Source of the DNA: Helicobacter cynogastricus | GTDB lineage: Bacteria; Campylobacterota; Campylobacteria; Campylobacterales; Helicobacteraceae | Assembly (NCBI RefSeq): GCF_900197855.1 | Contig: NZ_FZMQ01000005.1 | Location: 398,175 to 462,174 of the forward strand | Length of the DNA: 64,000 bases | Direction: 5' to 3' | In this document: one piece after another, positions 1 through 9,065 of the stretch | How the letters are laid out: each line of letters begins with the position of its first letter | How positions within the stretch are numbered: the first letter of the stretch is position 1 | Notes under the pieces: generated by a model | What the model was told of the DNA's origin: nothing | Databases searched by the model: none | The model's input: the letters and a program-made list of their open reading frames with translations, nothing else | Position numbers and translations under genes: made by a program

Positions 1-1839
1 AATTGTGGCGCACAACAAGCGTGCATTGACAATTTATCGCCTAGAGCCACGATTCAAGCTCTCTCTAGCATGTCTGAAAGTATGAATAATGTGGTTTCTG
101 TCGTAGGAAATGATATAAACGCACTAGATCAAGCCAACCAGCAGCTGGCTGTCCAATATGCAAGCCAATACAGCAAACTTAAAGCTGATAGGGAAAATGC
201 CATTAATGACGCCCTTAACGATGTGGGAAATATTGTTAAAATCGTAGCGCGTGGCTTCACTGATCAGTGGACAGCTTATGGAGTAGGACAGGCTTTTAGT
301 CTATCTGCTAACAATGGACAATATGTCAATGCGGCAGACACTTGTGTTTTTCAGATTATTATTCACAATAATGCGAGCGGGGGGCCAAATGGGTGTAGTT
401 ATGGACCTGGAACAACAACTACCCTAAACTCTTTCAAAACAGCCATTCTTGATTATAATGGTTTAACAGCGTGGGCACTTTGGGATAGCATTTTTAATCT
501 TAATGAGCTCCAAGGAAATGTCTATATCACGCCCTCTGATTGCTCCATTGGAAATTGCGCCGGAGTGCCTGCTCAACAATCTATTGATGGGATTAAAAAA
601 TTTTTCACTTTCATAGACGGCTATATAGGTAATAACAAGACCTTTAGAGGAAACTTCTTCCCCTCTAATCTAGCCAAACCCTCCGCCAACACTCTTTATG
701 GTATTTTAGACAATGAGCTAGAACATAACCAATTCACTTTAGCCACTAATCTTGTCAATGCTTATACAAACACCTTTATCCCAAAGATGCTCAATATGTT
801 CCAAGAAAACCCTGTATGGTTAATGAGTGTGATGCCTTCAGGTTCTTTGGGCATTCTTGATCCTCAAGGCAAATGGGTCGCCAAACCTCTCCCAAATCTT
901 AATCAACGAGCGGAAATTATGCAAAAGATTAAGTCTCCGGCCTTAGAATATTGCTACAACACACTCACCATCGGTTTTCAGTTTTCGCAGGGTAATGGCG
1001 TGTGCGACTATAGTAAATACGCAAATGCAATTTTTCTAGGCTATTTTGGATATGTCGATCAAGTACCCATCACAAAGCTGACCGACCAACTTAATATACC
1101 TCTAGCTTCTGCACAAACTGACATCAATAACGCAAATGTGCTCAACGCCCAGTTAGGTACATTGGAAAAACCTACAAGCTTATCCGTCCCTCCCCCCTCC
1201 TATTCTACACAGCTAGCTCCCATGCCCACTCTCCCCAATATTAATGTCGGTGGCACTCCATTGCCTCATGTGATTAGACCCAAAGCTCCCTTCTTTACTT
1301 TTTCTAGCCGCAATCTTGATATGCATCCCTTGCAAATGGGATTGCAGGCTAAATGGGGGTATCAAAAGTATTTTACTCCTTTTTTTGGCATGTCCTACTA
1401 TAGTGCTATGAGTTACCGCTACCTCTATCTCAAGAAACTAAGCGCAGACAATGATCTCAATGCTGTCAACCATTATGGCTTTGGTATTGGCACAAATTTA
1501 TTACTTAATTTTTACAGCAAAATCATAAAACCCAAGTTTGGCCATCTTATCATCCACACCTACGGACTTTTTACCGGACTTATGGGCATGTTTAATTTGT
1601 ACAATACGGCATCCCTAGATAGCTCTAAGCAGTTTTGGATCAAGAGTGCCAACCTTGATGGAGTCTTTGGATTTAGCATGCGTGTGGATCGCTTTAAGTG
1701 GATGTTAGGAGCTAGAGTTCCCCTTATTGATGCCAATCAAACCCTTAGCATCTCTGATAGCTACGGCACAGATCGGATTAACCTCGTTGACAACTATAAA
1801 AGTACTAACCTATTTTTGGATTTTTTAACTTTCTTTTAG
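1..1839 (+). CDS. Helicobacter outer membrane protein, 5'-truncated by window edge
   Basis: The reading frame is open from base 1, so the gene begins before the window; the ATG at 70 is only the first internal Met. The product looks like a Helicobacter Hop-type OMP: a long surface domain with paired cysteines (around SDCSIGNC), a proline-rich linker near 1180-1290, then a C-terminal beta-barrel of about 170 residues ending in aromatic Phe-Phe, as expected for Bam-assembled proteins. The barrel motifs (GYQKYFTPFFGMSYY, SYRYLYLKK, NHYGFGIGTNLL, VDRFKWMLGARVPL) recur in the next two genes, so these are tandem paralogues. No homopolymer tract is seen in the visible part. Adhesin or porin function cannot be told apart from sequence alone. 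Confidence 0.85.
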   Translation, partial: NCGAQQACIDNLSPRATIQALSSMSESMNNVVSVVGNDINALDQANQQLAVQYASQYSKLKADRENAINDALNDVGNIVKIVARGFTDQWTAYGVGQAFSLSANNGQYVNAADTCVFQIIIHNNASGGPNGCSYGPGTTTTLNSFKTAILDYNGLTAWALWDSIFNLNELQGNVYITPSDCSIGNCAGVPAQQSIDGIKKFFTFIDGYIGNNKTFRGNFFPSNLAKPSANTLYGILDNELEHNQFTLATNLVNAYTNTFIPKMLNMFQENPVWLMSVMPSGSLGILDPQGKWVAKPLPNLNQRAEIMQKIKSPALEYCYNTLTIGFQFSQGNGVCDYSKYANAIFLGYFGYVDQVPITKLTDQLNIPLASAQTDINNANVLNAQLGTLEKPTSLSVPPPSYSTQLAPMPTLPNINVGGTPLPHVIRPKAPFFTFSSRNLDMHPLQMGLQAKWGYQKYFTPFFGMSYYSAMSYRYLYLKKLSADNDLNAVNHYGFGIGTNLLLNFYSKIIKPKFGHLIIHTYGLFTGLMGMFNLYNTASLDSSKQFWIKSANLDGVFGFSMRVDRFKWMLGARVPLIDANQTLSISDSYGTDRINLVDNYKSTNLFLDFLTFF

Positions 1840-1847
1840 GATCGTGT

Positions 1848-1853
1848 TATAAT
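1848..1853 (+). promoter_or_regulatory. -10 box for the second OMP gene, leaderless geometry
   Basis: A perfect TATAAT preceded by TGT (extended -10 form) lies six bases before the ATG at 1860. Transcription would start at or next to the A of the start codon. No Shine-Dalgarno sequence lies at normal spacing; the closest AGGA (1838-1841) is too far upstream. Confidence 0.55.
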
Positions 1854-1859
1854 TGAAAA

Positions 1860-4328
1860 ATGCGAAAAGTTTTAGTTGTAGGTTTCTTGTTATTGAAAGG
1901 AACACTGCTGGATGCACGCAATATAGCCTCTTATTTGGATGGAGGGTTTTACGCGGTGGGGTTAGGTCTTGGCGGAGGTAATGCTTTGCAGATTACTCAA
2001 CCCCCCCCCCCCCCCTCACAACTCACAAATGCCATGCAAGCCTATAAGCAAAATCTACAGCTTTATAACAAGGCAGTGGCCAAGCTTAAAGCCAATAAGA
2101 AACAAACAGCAGCCGCGCTCCAAATCCTCCTAGCACAGCTTAAAAGTCTCAATCCTACAGCACCTCAATTACAAAATATCCTTAAGAATATTGGGCAAGT
2201 GAGCACCAATAGCACGCTTTCTAGCGTGGCCACTTATCAAAATGAGCTCAATAAATTATTAAGTGATTATGCAAACGCTAATCAAAAACTGCTAAAAGTG
2301 GCGGAAACACAATTTAAAAATTATCAACAAGCCCTCAGCCAAACCAACAATCAAGGCCGCGCCATCCTCACTAATGCGATCAAAACCTATCAAGAGTTTA
2401 ACACTCAGATTAGCACAATCGCCAAACAACTTAATTTAACCCCTCTCACCCTACCCCCTCTTTTGCAAAATCATCCAAATGTGCAACAATTCAGCCCCGA
2501 GCAGGTGCAAGAAGCCCTTAAAACCCTTGCTGGACAAGTCAACACTCTCTCAACAACCATCGCTCAGGATATTCAAAAAATCAGTGAGGCCAATCAAAAC
2601 ATTATCAAAACCAACACCCAAAACCTAGAGCAACTCACTCTTAAACGCCAAAATGCAATTCAGCAAGCACTCACACAAATTACAAAAGTTTCTGATGTAG
2701 TGGGGCAGGCTTTCCATGAAGCTTGGATGAATTATGCTGTGGGCATGGTGTTTGGTCTAAATAACGCCCAACAGGCAAATCAAACTTATGTCTACCCCCA
2801 AAACGGCAAGACATATAACTACATCAACAACAATTTTAGTTGTACCTTTGTTTCTATTTTGCAATCTATGCCTGGGTGGAAGGGTAAAGTTTCTAATAGT
2901 TGCCCCAATCCTCTTCCTAATACACCCTCTGTGCCCCAAAGCTTATCTAAACTAGGATTTAATCTAGGCAATCTGTGGAATAGTCTTTTTGATCTTAAAA
3001 CCCTACAGCAAACCATCCCCTATCTTTCCAATTCTAATTGTGCGGGCGGGAAAGAACATATGAATGAGTGTCCCTCAAACATAGATCAGACTAGAAAAGA
3101 TGCCAACACCTTTTTTAAAGCCCTAAATGCCTCTGTGGGCGCGCCAAGTTTTACGGGCAACTTTGCTCATTCAGAGTTTTACAAACAGCTTGAAAAGAAT
3201 TTAAATACGGATGATTTTAACGCCGCGCAAGCTTTTCTTGATGCCTATGCTGGCAATCAAGACAGCATGGTCAAGTTTATGCTTCAAACTTTTGAGAGTA
3301 ACCCGGTATGGTTTATGTCCGTGATCCCACAAGGGGTCGATATAAACCCGCTTTCAAAGCCATCGAAAAATGGACCTACAAGACCTAACCCTCAATATCT
3401 TAAAAGTGCCCCTGAGAATGTCCAAGCTTGCTACAAAAGCCCTACTAGCGGTTTGGGTTTTGGACAAAACTATTATCACATGTGTGATTATGTCGGTTGG
3501 TCTAATTCTATATTTTTAGGCTATTTTGGTTTCTTAAACCCTGCGATGAACAGCGCGCTCGCAGAGGTCAATGCCGCTCTCCCAGCTGCCCAGCAAGCAA
3601 TCCAAAATGCCAAGCAAGCCACCCAAAACCTCAACAACTTCACCCCCATAGCAACCTACACCACTCCCACAATCCCCACCACCACCCTCCCACCTCAAAA
3701 ACCCCTTCCCTCTATTCCTACCATCAACACTAACCCCGCCCCTCTCCCTGTCCTAAATAAACCTCAAACTCCCCTTATTTCTCCTAGCACCCCTAGCAAT
3801 GTCCAAAACAATAAGTTACAAACAGGTCTTCAACTAGAAGCGGGCTATCAAAAATATTTTAATCCCTTTGTGGGCTTGTCTTTATATGGACATCTTTCTT
3901 ATCGCTACTTGATCATGGGGACTTCAAATAGCGCGTTACACATTAATGCGATCAACCACTACGGCGCAGGTTTTGGGGCAAACTTTCTATTCAATCTCTA
4001 CAGCAAGATTAGGGTTAATAAAACATATGGGATCGCCAAGATCAAGGCTTACGGGCTCTTTGCCGGGCTTTTAGGCGTGTACAATGTTTGGACAGCAAAC
4101 TTTTTTGGTAATCATAAGAGTTACGCACAATACAACACCAATATTAATGCGACTTTTGGTTTGAGCATGCGACTTAATCGCTTTAAGTGGATGTTAGGTG
4201 TGCGTGTCCCTCTCACAGATGCCAGCCGTCAACTTACCCTCACACAACCAACAGGCGCAAGTGTAATCGCCTTTGTGGATAATTACAAGAGCGCGAGTTT
4301 ATTTTTAAATTTCGCATCGTTTTATTAA
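1860..4328 (+). CDS. Phase-variable Hop-type outer membrane protein
   Basis: An 822-residue OMP. A signal peptide covers about residues 1-19 (MRKVLVVGFLLLKGTLLDA) and is followed by the first-strand motif ASYLDGGFY. A C15 tract (2001-2015) encodes Pro48-52 at the start of the passenger. Residues 55-290 are Gln/Asn/Leu-rich and predicted helical. A cysteine-bearing adhesin-like region follows, then a Pro/Thr linker (about 600-650) and the C-terminal barrel with GYQKYFNPFVGLSLYG and FKWMLGVRVPL, ending in FASFY. With 15 C the frame is open (ON). Losing one C leads to a TAG about 42 codons on, and gaining one leads to a TAA within about 11 codons. An adhesin role is inferred from architecture only; the ligand is unknown. 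Confidence 0.9.
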   Translation: MRKVLVVGFLLLKGTLLDARNIASYLDGGFYAVGLGLGGGNALQITQPPPPPSQLTNAMQAYKQNLQLYNKAVAKLKANKKQTAAALQILLAQLKSLNPTAPQLQNILKNIGQVSTNSTLSSVATYQNELNKLLSDYANANQKLLKVAETQFKNYQQALSQTNNQGRAILTNAIKTYQEFNTQISTIAKQLNLTPLTLPPLLQNHPNVQQFSPEQVQEALKTLAGQVNTLSTTIAQDIQKISEANQNIIKTNTQNLEQLTLKRQNAIQQALTQITKVSDVVGQAFHEAWMNYAVGMVFGLNNAQQANQTYVYPQNGKTYNYINNNFSCTFVSILQSMPGWKGKVSNSCPNPLPNTPSVPQSLSKLGFNLGNLWNSLFDLKTLQQTIPYLSNSNCAGGKEHMNECPSNIDQTRKDANTFFKALNASVGAPSFTGNFAHSEFYKQLEKNLNTDDFNAAQAFLDAYAGNQDSMVKFMLQTFESNPVWFMSVIPQGVDINPLSKPSKNGPTRPNPQYLKSAPENVQACYKSPTSGLGFGQNYYHMCDYVGWSNSIFLGYFGFLNPAMNSALAEVNAALPAAQQAIQNAKQATQNLNNFTPIATYTTPTIPTTTLPPQKPLPSIPTINTNPAPLPVLNKPQTPLISPSTPSNVQNNKLQTGLQLEAGYQKYFNPFVGLSLYGHLSYRYLIMGTSNSALHINAINHYGAGFGANFLFNLYSKIRVNKTYGIAKIKAYGLFAGLLGVYNVWTANFFGNHKSYAQYNTNINATFGLSMRLNRFKWMLGVRVPLTDASRQLTLTQPTGASVIAFVDNYKSASLFLNFASFY
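2001..2015 (+). repeat. Poly-C tract (C15), slipped-strand phase switch
   Basis: Fifteen consecutive C inside the OMP coding region, 47 codons from the start. In Helicobacter such tracts near the 5' end of OMP genes switch translation on and off by slippage. The length here keeps the frame open; one C fewer or more runs into early stops. Confidence 0.9.
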
Positions 4329-4348
4329 TGAGCTTTTTGGATACGCGC

Positions 4349-5020
4349 ATGGCAAAACCTTTTATTTTGAATCTTTGCTTTTGTCTATCAACGCCCTTGA
4401 TCGCCCACCCCTTTGCCTCTTATTTAGATGGAGGGTTTTTATCTGTGGGTGTGATCGCAGGCAAGGGCGATGTCATCAAAGATTCGGGCAATAGTGATCT
4501 AAGATCGCACTCTGCCCAACTAGGTTTGCAGGTGCAAGGAGGGTATCAAAAATACTTTATTCCCTTTTTGGGCGTGTCTTTTTATGGGTATTTCTCTTAT
4601 CGCTACCTTTACATGGATAAATTTGCTACCAGCATAAGCGATATTAACAATGTTAATCGTTATAGCTTAGGTGTTGGGGGGAATTTGCTCATCAACGCTT
4701 ATAGTAAGATCAAAAAATCGCCCCATAAATCAATCAAGATTTATGCCTACGGCTTCTTTGGGGGGGTGTTGGGCCTAGTGAATCTGTGGACTACGCAGTT
4801 TGCTAATTTTGGAGCTACGCAACTGAGCAATAACGCTAACATAGATGCGGTTTTTGGAATCCATGCGCGTATTGATAGCTTCAAGGTGAGTTTTGGAGTC
4901 CATATGCCTCTTATCAATCAAACCCGCCTTTTAGTGGGCAAAGAAGCCGGGGGGTTACGCTTCATTAATGATCATAATAGCGCAGATATTTTTATTAATT
5001 TCACCAAAATATTTTATTAG
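4349..5020 (+). CDS. Short Helicobacter outer membrane protein (barrel only)
   Basis: A 223-residue paralogue of the two preceding OMPs. After a signal peptide (about MAKPFILNLCFCLSTPLIA) it has the same SYLDGGFLSVG first-strand motif, then passes almost directly to the C-terminal barrel (GGYQKYFIPFLGVSFYG, SYRYLYMDK, RYSLGVGGNLLINAYSKI) and ends in FTKIFY. It lacks the several-hundred-residue extracellular insertion of its neighbours. An upstream ATG at 4328 overlaps the previous stop (TAATG) and would add seven residues; I prefer 4349 because the signal peptide begins there and GGA sits eight bases before it. Translational coupling to the upstream gene is likely. In H. pylori the small porin HopE lies beside uvrA, so orthology to it is possible but weakly supported. 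Confidence 0.82.
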   Translation: MAKPFILNLCFCLSTPLIAHPFASYLDGGFLSVGVIAGKGDVIKDSGNSDLRSHSAQLGLQVQGGYQKYFIPFLGVSFYGYFSYRYLYMDKFATSISDINNVNRYSLGVGGNLLINAYSKIKKSPHKSIKIYAYGFFGGVLGLVNLWTTQFANFGATQLSNNANIDAVFGIHARIDSFKVSFGVHMPLINQTRLLVGKEAGGLRFINDHNSADIFINFTKIFY

Positions 5021-5023
5021 CTC

Positions 5024-5782
5024 CTATTGTGCTGTATAGCCTCCATCAATCACGCACGCTTGCCCCGTAATGCTTTTAGCAGCATCACTAGCCAAAAAGA
5101 GGGCGAGTTGCGCAATGTCTGCAATTTCTACCAAGCGTTTTTGCGGAATTAGAGGATAAATTACCTTCTCTAAGACTTCTTGTTCACTCACTTGACGCGT
5201 TCTAGCTAGATCGGCTAATTGGTTACGCACTAAGGGCGTGTCCACATAGCCCGGACAAATGGCATTTGCCGTGATATTATACAGCGCACCCTCTAGGGCA
5301 CAAACTTTAGTCAGACCAATTAAGCCATGTTTGGCACTATTATAAGCCGCCTTGCCTGCAAAGCCCACTAAACCATTAATGGAGGCAATATTAATAATGC
5401 GCCCAAACTTTTGGGTCTTCATGATAGGAAAAGCGTATTTTGTGAGCATAAAGGGACCCACTAGCTCTACCTTGAGCATTTTTTCAAAGACATCTGTAGG
5501 GAAGTTTTCGATCAAATCCACATACTGGAATCCGGCATTATTAATTAAAATATCTAACGATCCCAAGATTTTTTGACTTTTTTCAATAAGATTTTGACAA
5601 TCGCTCTCTTTAGAAACATCACAAGGGATAAAGTGGGCGCGATTTGTATCCATCTGCAAGGCAATTTGATCTAGGGCTTCTTGGTTGACATCTGAAAACA
5701 CCACATGATATCCCGCATCTAAAAACGCTTGAGCTAAACCCAATCCTATCCCTCCAGCACTTCCAGTAACAACGGCTAACAT
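5024..5782 (-). CDS. bdh: Short-chain dehydrogenase, probable D-3-hydroxybutyrate dehydrogenase
   Basis: A 252-residue classical SDR. The N-terminal cofactor motif TGSAGGIG and an Asp after beta-2 (VVFSDVN) favour NAD over NADP. NNAG is present, and the catalytic Ser-Tyr-Lys appears as INIASING with YNSAKHG. The block ICPGYVDTPLV and the C-terminal ITGQACVIDGGYTAQ match the 3-hydroxybutyrate dehydrogenase branch, which interconverts D-3-hydroxybutyrate and acetoacetate in the cytoplasm. Length is typical. The start is supported by AAGGAG seven bases upstream. It converges with the OMP cluster, with only three bases between the stops. A related 3-oxoacyl-ACP reductase role is the main alternative. 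Confidence 0.82.
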   Translation of the reverse strand: MLAVVTGSAGGIGLGLAQAFLDAGYHVVFSDVNQEALDQIALQMDTNRAHFIPCDVSKESDCQNLIEKSQKILGSLDILINNAGFQYVDLIENFPTDVFEKMLKVELVGPFMLTKYAFPIMKTQKFGRIINIASINGLVGFAGKAAYNSAKHGLIGLTKVCALEGALYNITANAICPGYVDTPLVRNQLADLARTRQVSEQEVLEKVIYPLIPQKRLVEIADIAQLALFLASDAAKSITGQACVIDGGYTAQ

Positions 5783-5801
5783 CTATCTCCTTTTAACACA
5801 A

Positions 5802-5807
5802 ATTATA
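5802..5807 (-). promoter_or_regulatory. -10 box for bdh
   Basis: TATAAT on the reverse strand, about 20 bases before the bdh ATG and upstream of its AAGGAG ribosome binding site. A second TATAAT lies at 5836-5841, so two start sites are possible. Confidence 0.5.
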
Positions 5808-5962
5808 AGCGTCTCTTTCTGTTTGTCTGAAAACTATTATAAGGTTAAAGAGCAAATCTTGCCGGAAAAGCTAAGAGAGTAAATTGCACGCTGAACCTTT
5901 CTGCCTATTTTGACAATAGCAACTTTTACCATGCCAGACAGAATCTCGCTTTTGCATCCCTT

Positions 5963-6055
5963 TCATTTTTTGCGTACCATGTAAATGTAATAGCCAACTC
6001 CACCTACTAAAACAGCAATGAGAAACACTAGCATTAAGTCATCTAAGATACCCAT
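5963..6055 (-). CDS. 30-residue single-pass membrane miniprotein
   Basis: A small ORF in the 374-base gap between bdh and uvrA. It starts with ATG, with AGGGG about six bases upstream. The peptide starts MGILDDLMLVFLIAVLVGG and continues with a hydrophobic stretch to a basic end (YMVRKK). That gives an acidic N-terminus, one transmembrane helix of about 20 residues and a positive C-terminus, a layout typical of small inner-membrane proteins. No family is recognised. Good ribosome binding site, hydrophobicity and charge asymmetry argue it is real; its small size argues for caution. The rest of the gap holds the bdh and uvrA promoters and nothing else I can name. Confidence 0.5.
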   Translation of the reverse strand: MGILDDLMLVFLIAVLVGGVGYYIYMVRKK

Positions 6056-6121
6056 AAAGACCCCTAGTTTTTAGCCATTATAGCGCAACGATCTTTGCAA
6101 CTGCAGTTATCTAAATTATGC

Positions 6122-6127
6122 TAGAAT
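6122..6127 (+). promoter_or_regulatory. -10 box for uvrA
   Basis: TAGAAT preceded by TGC, an extended -10 element, 29 bases before the TTG start of uvrA. The predicted start site is about 6134. Confidence 0.5.
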
Positions 6128-6156
6128 AATCTCTCATATATTCTAAAGAGCGCAGT

Positions 6157-8964
6157 TTGGACACCATTAGTATTCATGGAGCTAGGGAGCATAATCTTAA
6201 AAATATCCACCTAGAAATCCCAAAAAATAGGTTCATTGTTTTTACAGGCTTAAGTGGTTCAGGGAAGTCTACTTTGGCCTTTGATACCCTCTATGCCGAG
6301 GGGCAGAGGCGTTATTTAGAATCTCTTTCCAGCTACGCGCGCCAATTTTTAGATAAGGTGGGCAAACCCGCAGTAGATAAAATTGAGGGTTTGATTCCAG
6401 CCATCGCAATCGATCAAAAAACCACTTCCAAAAATCCACGCTCCACTGTGGGCACGATCACAGAAATCTATGATTATTTGCGCTTGCTCTATGCTCGCAT
6501 TGGTCGCCAACACTGCCACTTGTGTGGCGCACCTATTGCCTCCATGAGTGCGGCCGATATTATCGCCCAAGTCTTACAGGATTTCCAATACAAGAGAGTG
6601 TTAATTTTAGCCCCCTTAGTGGAAAACAAAAAGGGGAATTTTACAGACATTTTTCAGACTCTGCGTCAAAAGGGTGTGGTGCGCGCCCAAGTAGATGGGG
6701 TTTTGGTGCGCTTAGATGAACCCTTAGAACTCTCTAAAAATAAAAAGCACACTATTAAAGCTGTGATGGATCGCCTAGAGATCAACGATGAAAACCATGC
6801 ACGCCTAGCTAGCGCATTGGAAAAGGCTTTGATAGAAGGTTATGGACAAGCGGAAGTATTAAGCCTTGAAGATCAACAAAGCCGTCATTACAGCGAACAT
6901 CTGGCTTGTTTTGCTTGCAAGGTGAGTTTTGAAAAGCTCCAACCTTTAAGCTTTTCGTTTAATTCACCTAAGGGAGCGTGCGCTGAATGCGCTGGATTAG
7001 GGAGCAAGGTGCGCTTAGATATTCAAAAAATCTTAGATTTGAGTTTGCCCATCAGTGGTATGAAAAAGATTTTCTACCACAATGCCTACTATTGCGCTCT
7101 TTTTGAGGGGTTTTGTGAGGCTAATGGCATCGACCCGCAAAGTCGCTTTGAAACTCTAAGTGTGCACCAACAAGAGGCATTACTCTATGGTAATGGCAAA
7201 GAAATCCGCTTTACATGGAAACAGAGGGCTACTGAACAAACATGGCGTGGGCTTGTTCAGATCGCCTACGATATGTTTAAAGACACCAAGGATTTAGGTC
7301 AGTATATGAGCGAAAAAGCCTGCCCTAATTGTAAAGGGCATCGCTTAAGGGCAGAGTCTTTAAGCGTGAAGGTCGCTGGACTTGGTATTGCAAATTTGCT
7401 TGACATGCCTATTAGTGCCGTACATGCCTTTTTTAACAACCCCAGCCATTTTGCCTATTTGAGCGAGCAAGAAGCTAGAATTGCTGCTCCTATTTTAAAG
7501 GAAATTAATGAACGCGTATTCTTCTTGGTTGATGTAGGGTTGGGATACTTGACTTTAGGCAGAGATGCGCGCACACTCAGCGGAGGAGAAAGCCAGCGCA
7601 TCCGTATTGCTAGTCAAATAGGCAGTGGCTTAACAGGCGTGCTCTATGTCTTAGATGAGCCCAGTATTGGCTTGCATGAGAAAGACACGGCTAAATTGAT
7701 CAGGACTTTAAAGAATCTGCAACAAAAGGGGAATACTCTCATCGTAGTCGAACATGATAAAGAAACGATCAGACAGGCGGATTTTATCGTAGATATTGGA
7801 CCTAAGGCGGGCAAATATGGCGGAGAAGTGGTTTTTAGTGGCGACACGGCAACACTTTTGCAGAGTCAACACCCCACCGCACTTTATTTGCAAGGACTTA
7901 AAAACATCGCGCGCCCTAAGCACACTTCTAAGAAGCCTACACAATTTTTAGAGTTAAAGGGAGTGAGTATACATAACATTAAAAATCTTCAAGTCAAAAT
8001 TCCCTTGGGGCAGTTTGTCTGTGTTACGGGAGTGAGTGGGAGCGGGAAGAGCTCGCTTATTTTACAAACTTTGTTGCCCATTGCCCAAGAACGTCTAAAC
8101 CATGCCAAAAAGAATGCTAATTTGGGGGTACGCATTGCAGGCTTAGAATATTTAGACAAAGTGATCTACCTTGATCAAGCTCCCATTGGCAGAACTCCTA
8201 GAAGCAATCCAGCCACTTATACGGGTGTGATGGATGATATTCGGGAGTTTTTTGCCCAAAGCAAGGAAGCTAAGATTTTAGGCTATAGTGCGAGTCGCTT
8301 TAGTTTTAATGTTAAGGGGGGGCGTTGTGAGAAGTGCCATGGAGAGGGAGAAATTAAGATTGAGATGCACTTTTTGCCCGATATTTTGGTGCAGTGTGAT
8401 AGTTGCAAGGGAGATAAATATAACGAGCAAACTTTGGCCATCAAAATTCGCGATAAGTCCATTGCTGATGTGCTTCACATGAGTGTGGAGGAGGCTTTAG
8501 AGTTTTTCTCTAAAATCCCAAAAATTGCGACAAAGTTACAAACTTTAGTGGCTGTAGGCTTGGGTTATATCACTTTGGGACAAAACGCCACCACTCTAAG
8601 CGGTGGGGAAGCCCAACGCATAAAACTTGCTAAGGAATTAAGCCGTAAGGACACGGGCAAAACGCTTTATATCTTAGATGAACCCACTACGGGATTGCAT
8701 TTTGAAGATATCCAATTACTTTTGAATGTTTTGCATTCTTTAGTGGATTTAGGCAATTCTATGATTGTTATTGAACATAACTTGGACATCATTAAAAACG
8801 CTGATTATATTATTGACATGGGGCCTGAGGGGGGGGATGGTGGGGGGCAAATTGTCGCCACAGGTTCACCTATGCTATTAGCCAAACACTATAGACGCAC
8901 AGGAAGCCACACCGGAGAGTTTCTAAGTAGAGAGCTGGGATTGGAGACTTCGATTTTATCCTGA
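6157..8964 (+). CDS. uvrA: Excinuclease ABC subunit A
   Basis: A 935-residue UvrA, the DNA damage-recognition ATPase of nucleotide excision repair. It has two ABC modules: Walker A GLSGSGKST near residue 33 and GVSGSGKSS near 625, and signatures LSGGESQR and LSGGEAQR. Zinc-finger cysteines occur as CHLCGAP, CFACK with CAECAG, and CEKCHGEGE with CDSCKG. Length and order are standard. The start is TTG: it gives the canonical opening DTISIHGAREHNLKNI and follows AAAGAG by six bases. It stands alone between a divergent-side promoter and a chemoreceptor gene. Confidence 0.97.
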   Translation: MDTISIHGAREHNLKNIHLEIPKNRFIVFTGLSGSGKSTLAFDTLYAEGQRRYLESLSSYARQFLDKVGKPAVDKIEGLIPAIAIDQKTTSKNPRSTVGTITEIYDYLRLLYARIGRQHCHLCGAPIASMSAADIIAQVLQDFQYKRVLILAPLVENKKGNFTDIFQTLRQKGVVRAQVDGVLVRLDEPLELSKNKKHTIKAVMDRLEINDENHARLASALEKALIEGYGQAEVLSLEDQQSRHYSEHLACFACKVSFEKLQPLSFSFNSPKGACAECAGLGSKVRLDIQKILDLSLPISGMKKIFYHNAYYCALFEGFCEANGIDPQSRFETLSVHQQEALLYGNGKEIRFTWKQRATEQTWRGLVQIAYDMFKDTKDLGQYMSEKACPNCKGHRLRAESLSVKVAGLGIANLLDMPISAVHAFFNNPSHFAYLSEQEARIAAPILKEINERVFFLVDVGLGYLTLGRDARTLSGGESQRIRIASQIGSGLTGVLYVLDEPSIGLHEKDTAKLIRTLKNLQQKGNTLIVVEHDKETIRQADFIVDIGPKAGKYGGEVVFSGDTATLLQSQHPTALYLQGLKNIARPKHTSKKPTQFLELKGVSIHNIKNLQVKIPLGQFVCVTGVSGSGKSSLILQTLLPIAQERLNHAKKNANLGVRIAGLEYLDKVIYLDQAPIGRTPRSNPATYTGVMDDIREFFAQSKEAKILGYSASRFSFNVKGGRCEKCHGEGEIKIEMHFLPDILVQCDSCKGDKYNEQTLAIKIRDKSIADVLHMSVEEALEFFSKIPKIATKLQTLVAVGLGYITLGQNATTLSGGEAQRIKLAKELSRKDTGKTLYILDEPTTGLHFEDIQLLLNVLHSLVDLGNSMIVIEHNLDIIKNADYIIDMGPEGGDGGGQIVATGSPMLLAKHYRRTGSHTGEFLSRELGLETSILS

Positions 8965-9065
8965 TAGCCGTTTTGCTTGACTATGGGGTGTTGGTTTTAT
9001 TATGCCTCCATGACTTTGACAAAAGTTGCATTAAACTCTCTATCTAACTTCAGTAAAGGATTTGG

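Noticed and set aside
5837-5932. A second small reverse ORF (about 31 codons) between bdh and uvrA
   Set aside because: No ribosome binding site at good distance and no convincing membrane or domain pattern; it overlaps the likely bdh promoter region.
8970-9020. Sigma-54 promoter before the chemoreceptor (GG...GC)
   Set aside because: The GG-GC spacing is nine bases, not ten, and the flanking bases do not match.
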